This document shows positions 34,784-42,784 of a stretch of 64,000 nt of DNA, piece after piece. The stretch covers positions 62,001-126,000 of the forward strand of contig CAJINA010000149.1 of assembly GCA_905176665.1 (NCBI GenBank). The letters run 5' to 3'. The number at the start of each line of letters is the position of its first letter. The stretch's first letter is position 1. The notes under the pieces are model-generated. The model was not told the DNA's origin. It worked only from the letters and a program-made list of their open reading frames with translations, and ran no database searches. The position numbers and the translations under genes are program-made. The DNA is from Olavius algarvensis Delta 4 endosymbiont (GTDB lineage Bacteria > Desulfobacterota > Desulfobacteria > Desulfobacterales > CAJINA01).

Positions 34784-35206
34784 ATGATCGCGTATGATTT
34801 ACAATGCAGCCAGGGCCACGTTTTTGAAGGTTGGTTCGAAGACGGCCACGCCTATAAAAGCCAAAAACGCAAAGGCCTGCTGACCTGCCCGGTGTGTAAC
34901 GAGACCGAGGTCAGTCGGGTGCCCTCAACGTTCGCCATCAAATCCGCAATCGGCGGCAGCACCAGCGCCGCCACTGCCCAGGTCAACCTGGATCAGGTCG
35001 GTGCAAAAATGGTCGGTTTTGTCGAAACCAATTTTGACAATGTCGGTTGCGACTTTGCCAAAGAGGCCTTGAAAATACACTACGGCGCGGCCGAACCACG
35101 CAGTATCCGCGGCACCTCCACCCCGGAAGAGGAAAAGACCCTCAAGGAAGGGGGTATCGATTTCATTAAAATCCCCCTGCCCCAGCAGCAAGAATCCGAT
35201 TCTTAG
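34784..35206 (+). CDS. DUF1178 family protein
   Basis: 140 residues with an N-terminal zinc-ribbon-like part: IAYDLQCSQGHVFEGWF and LLTCPVCNETEVSRVPSTFAI provide the paired cysteines. This YDLxCxxGHxFEGWF start is the signature of the DUF1178 family, of unknown function. The C-terminal part has FVETNFDNVGCDFAKEALKIHYG and RGTSTPEEEKTLKEGG, also family-typical. The start at 34784 is chosen by family alignment; the frame is open back to 34742. Its TAG stop is at the left end of a degenerate repeat element. Confidence 0.88.
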   Translation: MIAYDLQCSQGHVFEGWFEDGHAYKSQKRKGLLTCPVCNETEVSRVPSTFAIKSAIGGSTSAATAQVNLDQVGAKMVGFVETNFDNVGCDFAKEALKIHYGAAEPRSIRGTSTPEEEKTLKEGGIDFIKIPLPQQQESDS

Positions 35207-35320
35207 AATCCATCTCAACAACACCTTTGGGCCAAACTAGGCGTTGGGCGCAAATATCAAAGCCTCGAAACACTACCAGTATTTACCACGATGGGCACTG
35301 GCTTCGCTGGCGCGACCAAT
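35204..35320. repeat. Degenerate copy of the inverted-repeat element
   Basis: The left end TAGAATCCATCTCAACA resembles TAAAACCTGTCTCAAAA of the copy at 37035. Then come GGGCCAAACTAGGCGTTGGG and CTCGAAACACTACCAGTATT, matching the reversed core. A clear right arm is not found. Confidence 0.5.
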
Positions 35321-35329
35321 ACCAAAATC

Positions 35330-35460
35330 GGGTTGCAGAGCGTCTGATTCGTTTCAATTCAAGGCGGCTTGATCATTTTGACCGCAGGCATACTAATGTA
35401 TTCCGAGGATCAAATTATCAAACAACGCGGAATTGGGACGAATCAGACCCTCTGCAACCC
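35330..35460. repeat. Inverted-repeat element with 23-base arms
   Basis: The arms at 35330-35352 and 35438-35460 pair except for a 3-base internal loop. The core has AATTCAAGGCGGCTTGATCA, GACCGCAGGCATAC, TATTCCGAGGATCAA and ACGCGGAATTGGG. The right arm ends four bases before the mog stop codon. Together with the copy at 35204 it fills the gap between two convergent genes. Confidence 0.85.
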
Positions 35461-35464
35461 GATT

Positions 35465-35971
35465 TTAGCCGTGATCGATGTGGCGCACCATGTGCCCGAT
35501 TTCCGGGAATATGAGCTCCTTGCAAGCCAACTTGCACGCCTTCAAACTACCCGGCATACAGAAGACCAGGGCCCGGCCGATCCTGCCGGCCGTGGCCCGC
35601 GACAGGATGGCCGCGGAATCGATCTGGTCGAAACTCAACTGGGCAAACAGGACCCCAAAGGCGGTCAATTCTTTTTCCAGCAGGGGTTTTACGGCCTCGA
35701 TGGTCACATCGGCGTCGCTGAGCCCGGTGCCACCGGTCACAAGGATAACCCGGGCACCGCTGTTGGCCACCAGGTCCATGACAGTTGCCCGAATCAGGTA
35801 AGCGTCGTCTTTGACAACCTGGTGGTACCCCACCCGGTGTCCCTCTTTTACGGCCGTTTTGGCGATCCAGTGGCCGGCTTGGTCCTCTTCGAGAGTTCGA
35901 GTGCTGGAAACAGATACGACCGCCAGGTCGACTTCGGTGGGCGCATCGGCTTTATGTAAATGTAAACCCAT
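35465..35971 (-). CDS. Molybdenum cofactor biosynthesis protein, MoaB/Mog family
   Basis: 168 residues of the MogA/MoaB fold, which adenylylates molybdopterin before metal insertion. VDLAVVSVSSTRTLEEDQAG is the N-terminal strand, VILVTGGTGLSDADVTIEAV the nucleotide-binding GGTG motif, and MPGSLKACKLACKELIFPEIGHM the C-terminal motif. All conserved acidic residues appear present. It faces mobA, moaE and moaC (36067-37708) across about 95 bp, so the four form a divergently transcribed cofactor locus. Confidence 0.9.
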   Translation of the reverse strand: MGLHLHKADAPTEVDLAVVSVSSTRTLEEDQAGHWIAKTAVKEGHRVGYHQVVKDDAYLIRATVMDLVANSGARVILVTGGTGLSDADVTIEAVKPLLEKELTAFGVLFAQLSFDQIDSAAILSRATAGRIGRALVFCMPGSLKACKLACKELIFPEIGHMVRHIDHG

Positions 35972-36066
35972 TCTATTTGTTTTTCTCCCGGCAGGGGGTC
36001 ATTAACGGTTTTATACTCTGAATATTCTTGATTTTACCACCTTTTTTTCATAACAAAGAAGACACT

Positions 36067-36678
36067 ATGTCAAGTGAGTGTACGGGCGTCATACTGGCCG
36101 GCGGCGAAAACACCCGCTTTGAAGGCCAACACAAGGCCCTGATGCGAATCGGTGACAAAAGCATCCTGGACCGGATCTTCGCGGTGATGTCCGTTGTATT
36201 TGACGACCTGATCCTGGTAACCAACACACCGGAGCGTTACCTCGATTTTGACGCAACCATCGTCACCGATATACTGCCGTCCCGCAGCGCATTGACCGGC
36301 ATCCATACCGGCCTGTTTTACGCACGCACCGACTATGCTTTTTTCACTGCCGGTGACACGCCCTTTCTTAAAGAAGAGATGGTCAGGGTCGTGCTAAACG
36401 GTATTTCAGCGGGAATCGATATTGTCATGCCGGAAACGGACGAGGGCCGGGAACCGCTATGTGCGATCTATTCGCGCAGCTGCCTGGAAACCGCGCGGCA
36501 CAGCGTGGAAAACGGCCGGTTCAAGATTATGCGTGCTTTCAGGAAAAAAAACTTGAAAACTATCAGTGAAAAAGTATCGCGGCGGGCAGATCCCCACCTG
36601 CTCTCTTTCTTCAACGTCAACACTCCCGCAGACCTGCAGCGGGCGGAGGTTCTCGCCCGGGAGAGTGAGGTGCCCTGA
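36067..36678 (+). CDS. mobA: Molybdenum cofactor guanylyltransferase MobA
   Basis: 203 residues. The nucleotide-binding start GVILAGGENTRFEGQHKALM is the MobA form of LAGGxSxRxGxxK, and FFTAGDTPFL corresponds to the metal-binding D in the GDxPF motif. It transfers GMP to the molybdenum cofactor for bis-MGD enzymes such as formate dehydrogenase. ATG at 36067; the frame is open back to 36028. Its TGA overlaps the next ATG by one base (TGATG), coupling it to the MoaE-like gene. Confidence 0.88.
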   Translation: MSSECTGVILAGGENTRFEGQHKALMRIGDKSILDRIFAVMSVVFDDLILVTNTPERYLDFDATIVTDILPSRSALTGIHTGLFYARTDYAFFTAGDTPFLKEEMVRVVLNGISAGIDIVMPETDEGREPLCAIYSRSCLETARHSVENGRFKIMRAFRKKNLKTISEKVSRRADPHLLSFFNVNTPADLQRAEVLARESEVP

Positions 36679-37037
36679 TGGATTTGAATACGGTGATGGC
36701 AGCCATCAAGGCCCATCCGGATTACGATAAAGCCGGCATGGTCCTTTATCACAACGGAATCGTACGGAGCACCTCACGGGACGGTCGCGCCGTTACCGGG
36801 CTGCGCGTCCAGGTTGATCACCAGAGACTGGAGCAGGTTGTATCCGAGTACCGGCAGCGACCCGGTATCGTGGATATCCAGGTCAAAATCGCCGCAGACC
36901 GGGATCTGGCGGTGGGAGATGATGTCATGATTCTGGCGGTGGCCGGGGACATCCGCGAAAATGTCATCGCAACCCTGACGGATGCCCTCAATGCGATCAA
37001 GTCGACGGTGACGGATAAGACCGAGTTCTTTGCTTAA
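36678..37037 (+). CDS. moaE: MoaE-like molybdopterin synthase large subunit, lacking the C-terminal Lys motif
   Basis: 119 residues with the MoaE fold: AGMVLYHNGIVRSTSRDGRAVTGLRVQ at the start, RPGIVDIQVKIAADRDLAVGDDVMILAVAGD in the centre and ALNAIKS near the end. Typical MoaE ends in a WKKE-type motif carrying catalytic lysines; this protein ends STVTDKTEFFA and lacks it. It may be a modified enzyme or a regulator-like homologue. No moaD is present nearby. It overlaps mobA by one base, and its TAA sits at the end of a repeat element. Confidence 0.75.
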   Translation: MDLNTVMAAIKAHPDYDKAGMVLYHNGIVRSTSRDGRAVTGLRVQVDHQRLEQVVSEYRQRPGIVDIQVKIAADRDLAVGDDVMILAVAGDIRENVIATLTDALNAIKSTVTDKTEFFA

Positions 37038-37183
37038 AACCTGTCTCAAAAAAGTCTCTTGGCCCAAACTCGGTGTTGGGCCCTCGGTTCAAGTCCTCAA
37101 AATACTATTTAGTATTCCTGCGGGTTGAACCTCGCGGCCGCCTTGATTTTGAACCAAGATCCAAATTTTGAGATAGGTTCTAT
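37035..37183. repeat. Inverted-repeat element between moaE and moaC
   Basis: The left end AAAACCTGTCTCAAAA pairs with TTTTGAGATAGGTTCTA (37167-37183). The core, read on the minus strand, has TTCAAAATCAAGGCGGCCG, CCCGCAGGAATAC, TAGTATTTTGAGGACTTG and GGGCCCAACACCGAGTTTGG. It starts at the moaE stop codon and lies inside a likely operon. Confidence 0.8.
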
Positions 37184-37216
37184 TAGACGGTAAACAACTA
37201 GGAAAACGAAAACAAA

Positions 37217-37708
37217 ATGTCAGATTTCACACATTTAGACAGTCAGAGCCAGGTACGCATGGTGGACGTTACCGCAAAAACGGCCACTGTCCGGGAAGCG
37301 ACCGCATGTGGGATGATTCGCATGACCCCGCGAATTATCGCTCAGATTCAACAGGGTACCGTAGCCAAAGGCAACGTGCTTGAAACGGCCCGTATCGCCG
37401 GTGTCATGGCAGCCAAAAAGACAGCCGACATCATCCCCATGTGCCACCCGCTGGCCATCACGCACGCCGCGGTTGACTTCGTTCTCAAGCCCGACGATCA
37501 TCTGGTAGAAATTACGGCTACCGTAAAATTGACCGGAAAAACCGGCGTGGAGATGGAGGCGCTGACAGCGGTCTCGGTGGCGGCTTTGACCCTTTACGAC
37601 ATGTGCAAAGCTCTGGACAAGGGCATGGTTATTTCGGATATATGCCTGCTGGAAAAATCCGGCGGTAAAAGCGGAACTTACAGACTGGAGAAGGAAACAG
37701 ATGAATAG
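37217..37708 (+). CDS. moaC: Cyclic pyranopterin monophosphate synthase MoaC
   Basis: 163-residue enzyme forming cPMP, the first stable intermediate of molybdenum cofactor synthesis. Motifs: [36 protein letters not shown] (active-site KKT and MCHP), [30 protein letters not shown] (GVEMEALTA) and [10 protein letters not shown] with the catalytic Lys. All conserved residues are present. The stop overlaps the following small membrane-protein gene by 8 bp. moaA was not found in the window. Confidence 0.95.
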   Translation: MSDFTHLDSQSQVRMVDVTAKTATVREATACGMIRMTPRIIAQIQQGTVAKGNVLETARIAGVMAAKKTADIIPMCHPLAITHAAVDFVLKPDDHLVEITATVKLTGKTGVEMEALTAVSVAALTLYDMCKALDKGMVISDICLLEKSGGKSGTYRLEKETDE

Positions 37709-37979
37709 AATCACCCTGCTGGGTCTCATATTTTTAAGATTGGGCGGATGCATCCTGGGCTTTCAGGCCATCTCTTCCATGATGTCGGCCGGACAGATCA
37801 CCTGGGAAACGTTGAACCTGGTGGACGTAACCGGTCAGGAAACCCTTAAATGGGTGAACGGTATCTCCATGCAGATGCTTCAAAAAGGCCTCAGATACAT
37901 CGTTACAATGCCTTTGTATATGCTCTCTTTCGCAGTAGGCGTGTTGCTGCTGATCGTCGGCGGATTTATGTCTAAATAA
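37701..37979 (+). CDS. Small hydrophobic membrane protein
   Basis: 92 residues, not recognised. Two hydrophobic segments (about 5-28, [20 protein letters not shown]; about 70-90, [20 protein letters not shown]) flank a polar middle of about 40 residues. It starts inside the last codons of moaC (8-bp overlap), which supports real translation. The coupling suggests co-expression with moaC, but no role in cofactor synthesis is known for such a protein. Confidence 0.65.
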   Translation: MNRITLLGLIFLRLGGCILGFQAISSMMSAGQITWETLNLVDVTGQETLKWVNGISMQMLQKGLRYIVTMPLYMLSFAVGVLLLIVGGFMSK

Positions 37980-38047
37980 CCACCTGATCGGCCTGGTAGT
38001 CATCAAGACGCTCCGGCCGAGAAGCTATCACGGAAACGAACGCACCC

Positions 38048-39463
38048 ATGGTTTTTCATAGCGGTATTGTCGAACTGCCGGTTTACCTGCTCATGGCTGT
38101 CGTGGCTATCGGCGGGTTGACCACCTGGCTGCTATGCCGGCTTTGGTATCACTCAAAATTAACGGCGGCACAGGCAGAATTCAATGCCGCCCGTACCGAT
38201 CTCCAGGAAAACCTGCAACATCGGACCGGTGAGCTCCAACAACTCATCAACCGCCTTGAACAGGCCGAAAAAGCTCTGGATACCCGCAACCGAGAGCTGG
38301 TGGAATTGACGGGACTCAAAGCGGCCGCCGAGGAAAAAGCCGCCAATCTCGAGCACTTCCAGGAAAAGCTGCCGGACCTGTTTCGCAGTGTCTCCCTTAA
38401 GGTTATGCAGGACAACAACCGGGCCTTCATGGATCTGGCCGGAACCACCATGTCCAAATATTTTTCAGCAGCAGCCAGTGACCTTGATTCCCGTCAAAAG
38501 ACCATCGGGAACATCGTAAAACCCATCAACGAAGCACTTGACCGCTACGACCTGCAGATCCGTGAACTGGAGCGGGCTCGGGAGAAGGCCTATGGCGGAC
38601 TGGTCCAGCAAGTGGAATCCCTGGCGGAAAGTCAGAACGCCCTCCAGCGGGAGACAGGCAAACTGACCAGTGCCCTGAGCAAACCCCACGTCCGGGGACG
38701 TTGGGGTGAGATTACCCTCAAGCGGGTGGCGGAGCTGGCCGGTATGCAGGACCACTGCGATTTCATCGAACAGGCCAGCGTCAGTGCCGAGGACGGCCTC
38801 ATGCGACCGGATATGATCATTCAGTTGCCGGCGGGGCGCAACATCGTGGTCGATTCAAAAGTGCCCCTGGCGTCTTATCTGGAGGCCCAGGCTGCCGGTT
38901 CGCCGGATGAACGGGAAGCGCTGATGGAGAACCACGCCAAACACGTCCAGACCCATATCCGGCAATTGTCCCGCAAAGCCTACTGGACCCAGTTTCAACC
39001 CACCCCGGAATTTGTGGTCCTGTTCATCCCCGGCGAAAACTTCTTTTCGGCCGCCCTGGCCCGGGACCCGAACCTGATTGAAACCGGGGCCGCCCACCAG
39101 ATCATTCTTGCCACACCAACTACCTTGATATCATTACTAAAAACTATCGCCATGGGGTGGCGCCAGGAGGCCCTGGCGGAGAACGCCAAAGTGATCAGCA
39201 CCCTGGGAAACGATCTCTACCAGCGCCTGGCGGTCATGACCGGTCATTTTAAAAGTCTGGGCCGGGACATCGAAAGAACCACGGAATCTTACAATAAAAT
39301 GGTCGGCTCCTTCGAACGCCGGGTGTTGGCAACGGCCCGCAAATTTGACGGCCTCGGTCTTACCCTGAAATCGGACACCCCCCTGCCGGACGTCGACCCG
39401 GTTGAAAAACGACCGCGGCAGCTGGCCGAGAACCCTCTGGATGAACAAGATGACCAAGCCTGA
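38048..39463 (+). CDS. rmuC: DNA recombination protein RmuC
   Basis: 471 residues: an N-terminal membrane segment (LPVYLLMAVVAIGGLTTWLL), a coiled coil (about 35-130), and the RmuC nuclease-like domain with KPHVRGRWGEITLKRVAELAGM, RPDMIIQLPAGRNIVVDSKVPL and FVVLFIPGENFFSAAL. RmuC limits inversions at short inverted repeats in E. coli; it is placed in the PD-(D/E)xK superfamily. That is an interesting neighbour given the number of inverted-repeat elements here, but it is not evidence of a link. It overlaps the mltA start. Confidence 0.93.
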   Translation: MVFHSGIVELPVYLLMAVVAIGGLTTWLLCRLWYHSKLTAAQAEFNAARTDLQENLQHRTGELQQLINRLEQAEKALDTRNRELVELTGLKAAAEEKAANLEHFQEKLPDLFRSVSLKVMQDNNRAFMDLAGTTMSKYFSAAASDLDSRQKTIGNIVKPINEALDRYDLQIRELERAREKAYGGLVQQVESLAESQNALQRETGKLTSALSKPHVRGRWGEITLKRVAELAGMQDHCDFIEQASVSAEDGLMRPDMIIQLPAGRNIVVDSKVPLASYLEAQAAGSPDEREALMENHAKHVQTHIRQLSRKAYWTQFQPTPEFVVLFIPGENFFSAALARDPNLIETGAAHQIILATPTTLISLLKTIAMGWRQEALAENAKVISTLGNDLYQRLAVMTGHFKSLGRDIERTTESYNKMVGSFERRVLATARKFDGLGLTLKSDTPLPDVDPVEKRPRQLAENPLDEQDDQA

Positions 39464-40691
39464 ACCAAGCTGTAAAAGGGTACCTTACCTCGGGCGCCTG
39501 CTGTGCACCAGTCTCGCCCTGTTTTTACTGATGTCCATCGGCTGCGGCCGTTGGCAAATACCAACGATCGAAGTACCAGCGGTGCCTCTGGTTCGTTTGA
39601 AAGTGCACAAGCTTCCTGAATTCTATGATGATATGTGCTACGACGCCCTGTCGGCCTCCATTGAGCAGAGCCTTGACTATTTACGGGCACTTGGCCCGGA
39701 TACCCTTTTTAATTTTGGAGAAGATACTTACGCCGCAGACCACGTGATCCTATCACTGGAACAGTTTGGAAAATTTCTGCAGACGCACCCTGATACCGAA
39801 GCCCTCAATCGTTTTATCAGGGAGCGCTACAATGTCTACCAGGCTGCCGGCGGGCAGCAGGTGGGCCGGGTGCTGTTCACCGGTTATTATGAACCCTTTC
39901 TGAAAGGCAGTTTTAATAAAAGCGGTCGTTTTCAATATCCCCTTTACACCCGCCCGGATGATCTGGTTGCCGTGAACCTTTCCCTTTTTTCAGAAAAATT
40001 CAAAGGCGAGACCATCTGGGGACGTTTAAACGAACAAAACCTGGTGCCGTACCATGACCGCCGAGAAATTGAAGCGGACGACGCCCTTTCGGGCAAAGCC
40101 GATGTACTGGCCTGGGTGGATGATCCTATCGACCTGTTTTTTCTACACATACAAGGATCCGGCAAACTTTACATGGACACCGGTGAGCCGGTTAATGTGC
40201 ATTATAACAGCCCAAACGGCCGCCCCTACCGGAGTATCGGGAAGGTACTCATCGACAACGGCGCCATTCCCCGGGAAGAGATGTCCATGCAGGCAATTAA
40301 AAAATATTTGCGCACGCACCCCGCTGAAGCTGAGGACATCCTGAATGCCAACCCAAGCTATGTATTTTTCAACACCGAAGTGGAAGGCCCTATCGGCTCG
40401 CTCGGCCGGAAACTGACCCCGGGCCGTTCCATAGCAACTGACCGGCGCCTGTTTCCCAAAGGGGCGCTGGCTTTTATCGAGACCGAAAAGCCCCTGGTGG
40501 ATGGCAGCGGTACGATTGAATCATGGTCCGGCTTCGGGCGGTTCGTTCTGAATCAGGATACCGGGGGGGCCATTCGAGGCCCGGGGCGGGCAGATCTGTT
40601 CTGGGGCAATGGTCCCTATGCCGAACTGGCAGCCGGGTATATGCAGCATCCGGGGAAGCTTTATTTTCTTGTATTAAAGACAGATGAATAA
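39450..40691 (+). CDS. mltA: Membrane-bound lytic transglycosylase MltA
   Basis: 413 residues. Signal peptide with lipobox LMSIGC, so an outer-membrane lipoprotein. The MltA domain has GRVLFTGYYEPFLKGS, the aspartate-rich DVLAWVDDPIDLFFLHIQGSGKL and a C-terminal 3D domain FGRFVLNQDTGGAIRGPGRADLFWG containing the catalytic Asp. It cuts peptidoglycan glycan strands. The ATG at 39450 lies inside the end of rmuC; 39441 is also possible, and the open frame reaches a TTG at 39402. Confidence 0.92.
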   Translation: MTKPEPSCKRVPYLGRLLCTSLALFLLMSIGCGRWQIPTIEVPAVPLVRLKVHKLPEFYDDMCYDALSASIEQSLDYLRALGPDTLFNFGEDTYAADHVILSLEQFGKFLQTHPDTEALNRFIRERYNVYQAAGGQQVGRVLFTGYYEPFLKGSFNKSGRFQYPLYTRPDDLVAVNLSLFSEKFKGETIWGRLNEQNLVPYHDRREIEADDALSGKADVLAWVDDPIDLFFLHIQGSGKLYMDTGEPVNVHYNSPNGRPYRSIGKVLIDNGAIPREEMSMQAIKKYLRTHPAEAEDILNANPSYVFFNTEVEGPIGSLGRKLTPGRSIATDRRLFPKGALAFIETEKPLVDGSGTIESWSGFGRFVLNQDTGGAIRGPGRADLFWGNGPYAELAAGYMQHPGKLYFLVLKTDE

Positions 40692-40719
40692 ACGAAGCCA
40701 GGTTGTATGGACCCAATTC

Positions 40720-40768
40720 GAGATCGGGTCTCGATATCGCTGCCGATAGCGATTTCGAACCCGATTTC
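40720..40768. repeat. Nested hairpin between mltA and tatB
   Basis: Outer ATCGGGT (40723-40729) pairs with ACCCGAT (40759-40765), and inside it ATCGCT pairs with AGCGAT. There is no T run and no clear match to the dispersed element family. Confidence 0.55.
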
Positions 40769-40822
40769 AAGGCAGTTCCGCAATGGGGGCTAGTTTCTGG
40801 CCCATTGGTCGGTGCATCCATC

Positions 40823-40851
40823 TTGACAGCCTTCCTTAAAACCAGTACTAG
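40823..40851 (+). promoter_or_regulatory. Probable promoter for tatB-tatC
   Basis: TTGACA at 40823-40828, a 17-bp spacer and TACTAG at 40846-40851, about 90 bp before tatB. Confidence 0.45.
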
Positions 40852-40939
40852 AACTTTTTTGCCCCTTCCCTGATGAATTATACGGATAGATATCCGAATT
40901 TTTAAAAGGGATCGCTACCAAACCGCCAAGGAGCTGGAT

Positions 40940-41326
40940 ATGTTCGGCATGGGTATGCCAGAAATAATGCTGATCCTGGCCGTGGCCCTGGTCGTCATCG
41001 GCCCCAAAAAACTGCCGGGGTTGGCTAAATCGATCGGTCGCGCAATGGGAGAATTCAAATCTGCCACCCGCGATTTCAAACGATCCATGGATCTGGACGA
41101 AGATCTCCGGGACGCCAAGGACTCCTTGAGCGATCTCAAGGATATCCCGACCTTCGACCCCGATATTGAAGCCTATAAACGCGAGACTGCAGATCAGCCG
41201 CACGAACACGCGGATGAAGACGAGGTTGAAACCGAAGATCCAGCCAGCCATGCTGAACCAGACCAGCCGACCAACGACCAGGTAGCGGAAGATCCGCCGT
41301 CCTCCGGAGCCAAGCCCCATGGATGA
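40940..41326 (+). CDS. tatB: Sec-independent translocase protein TatB
   Basis: 128 residues. The N-terminal membrane helix FGMGMPEIMLILAVALVVIGPKKLPGLAKSIGRAMGEFK is typical of TatA/TatB; the Glu at position 8 and the long acidic tail (about 50-128) point to TatB rather than TatA. It forms the twin-arginine receptor with TatC, which recognises folded proteins with RR signals. One such protein is encoded at 19009. It overlaps tatC by 8 bp. AAGGAGCTGG precedes the ATG. No separate tatA is nearby. Confidence 0.9.
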   Translation: MFGMGMPEIMLILAVALVVIGPKKLPGLAKSIGRAMGEFKSATRDFKRSMDLDEDLRDAKDSLSDLKDIPTFDPDIEAYKRETADQPHEHADEDEVETEDPASHAEPDQPTNDQVAEDPPSSGAKPHG

Positions 41327-42092
41327 AGAAGATAAAATTCCGTTTACCGATCACCTCGAAGAGCTGCGCGAGCGTATCATAAAAAGCTTCATCGCCGTGG
41401 CCATCGGATTCGTAGTCTGCTACGGCTTCAAAGAGAAGCTGTTCGAAATCATTACCCAACCACTTATAGCGGTCATGGAAAAGGGCGATCAGCTCATTTT
41501 CACCGGTCTCCCGGAAGCCTTTTTTACCTACCTGAAGGTAGCATTTTTAGGCGGCCTGATTTTGGCCGGCCCGATTATCATCTATCAGTTCTGGATGTTT
41601 GTCGCCCCCGGACTGTATAAAAATGAACGCCGGGTCATGGTACCCATCGTTGTATTATCAACCTTTTTCTTTATCGGCGGAGCCCTGTTTGGTTACTTTA
41701 TCGTCTTTCCCTGGGGCTTTAAGTTTTTCCTGAGCTTTGCTTCCGAATCCATCAAAGCGCTGCCATCGATGAAGGAATATCTCTCCTTTGCCACCAAGCT
41801 GCTTCTGGCTTTCGGGTTGGTTTTCGAATTGCCTATCGTCATCACGTTTCTGGCCCGTCTCGGCCTGGTGACGGTCCCCTTCTTGCGTGAAAACCGCAAG
41901 TATGCCGTTTTATTGTTTTTTGTAGGGGCGGCCATGATCACACCCCCGGACGTGGTCACCCAGATCATGATGGCGTTCCCCCTCATGCTGCTTTACGAAA
42001 TCAGCATTTGGGGGGCGATCATGTTTGGCCAGAAAGAAGTGGATGAAGCCGAAGAGAAAGAAGAGGAGGCCCCTTCAGGGAGCACTTCCTGA
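41319..42092 (+). CDS. tatC: Sec-independent translocase protein TatC
   Basis: 257-residue inner membrane protein with six hydrophobic segments. N-terminal FTDHLEELRERIIKS is the conserved receptor loop (HLxELRxR); FTGLPEAFFTYLKVAFLGGL and PPDVVTQIMMAFPLMLLYEISIW are the other signatures. It is the core receptor for twin-arginine substrates. Cotranscribed with tatB; the C-terminal tail is Glu-rich. It ends about 55 bp before the promoter of the cytochrome gene. Confidence 0.95.
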   Translation: MDEEDKIPFTDHLEELRERIIKSFIAVAIGFVVCYGFKEKLFEIITQPLIAVMEKGDQLIFTGLPEAFFTYLKVAFLGGLILAGPIIIYQFWMFVAPGLYKNERRVMVPIVVLSTFFFIGGALFGYFIVFPWGFKFFLSFASESIKALPSMKEYLSFATKLLLAFGLVFELPIVITFLARLGLVTVPFLRENRKYAVLLFFVGAAMITPPDVVTQIMMAFPLMLLYEISIWGAIMFGQKEVDEAEEKEEEAPSGSTS

Positions 42093-42148
42093 AATTTTTA
42101 CAAAACCGCTGTAATACAGCTATCTGCGTGTGTTTAGACCGCTTTGCC

Positions 42149-42177
42149 TTGACACCCCCATGCCGAATTGATAAGTA
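42149..42177 (+). promoter_or_regulatory. Probable promoter for the cytochrome c3 gene
   Basis: TTGACA at 42149-42154, a 17-bp spacer and TAAGTA at 42172-42177. A short palindrome GCTGTAATACAGC lies upstream at 42108-42120 and may be a regulator site. Confidence 0.45.
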
Positions 42178-42239
42178 AGGACGTTCCGTAAAAAATTAAG
42201 TATGTCGTTAAAATACATTATGAAAGGGGGCACCAACAG

Positions 42240-42674
42240 ATGAAGTCTAGAAGTTTTATGATCACGATCGCAGTAGTAGCCGCGAGCCTGTTCTTAGCCG
42301 TGGGTCTGTACGCCGCATCCGCACCGGAAGTGATGCCCATGAACGACTCCCGGTACAAAAAACACAAGAAAGCCATCGTGCAGTTCACCCACAAAAAGCA
42401 CGCCGTGGATCACAAGATCGCCTGTGGTGAATGCCATCACGATGACGCCGGCAAACCATTGGAGTTGAAAGAGGGCGACCCGGTCCAGAAATGCGGCGAC
42501 TGTCACAGCTACTTCGGTAAAAAACTTAAGGCCGACAAGAAGATGAAAAAGGCCGACAAGATTAAGAAGTATCATAAGGAAGCACTGCACGCCAACTGCA
42601 TCGGCTGCCACAAGAAAGAGAAAAAAGGCCCAAAAAAGTGCGCCGAATGCCATCCTAAAAAGAAGAAAAAGTAA
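42240..42674 (+). CDS. Tetraheme cytochrome c3 family protein
   Basis: 144 residues with a signal peptide cleaved near LYAASA (about 26). The mature part has four CxxCH heme sites: CGECH, CGDCH, CIGCH and CAECH, with extra His (FTHKKHAVDH, KYHKEALH) for bis-His ligation. This is the class III cytochrome layout of sulfate reducers: a periplasmic electron carrier between hydrogenases or formate dehydrogenases and membrane complexes. Unusually Lys-rich, with a KKKKK tail. AAAGGGGG precedes the ATG. It is a single-gene unit closed by a strong terminator. Confidence 0.9.
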   Translation: MKSRSFMITIAVVAASLFLAVGLYAASAPEVMPMNDSRYKKHKKAIVQFTHKKHAVDHKIACGECHHDDAGKPLELKEGDPVQKCGDCHSYFGKKLKADKKMKKADKIKKYHKEALHANCIGCHKKEKKGPKKCAECHPKKKKK

Positions 42675-42699
42675 GCACTCCGAAGTTATCAGGTTAAAG

Positions 42700-42736
42700 A
42701 AAGAGGGCACGCTGGAAATCAGCGGGCCCTCTTTGT
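42700..42736. terminator. Bidirectional intrinsic terminator
   Basis: AAAGAGGGC pairs with GCCCTCTTT around an inner CGCTG/CAGCG stem. A-rich and T-rich sides let it work for the cytochrome gene (plus) and for the dsr operon end (minus). Confidence 0.8.
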
Positions 42737-42784
42737 TTGGTTCATTGTTATTTCTTCTACCTTAAACCTTATACCTTCTACCTT

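Noticed and set aside
37075-37130. tRNA-like T-loop sequences (GTTCAAGTC and similar)
   Set aside because: They belong to the repeat-element core; no acceptor stem, anticodon arm or CCA end is present.
40720-40768. Another copy of the dispersed element
   Set aside because: It is a nested hairpin, but the shared core motifs are absent.
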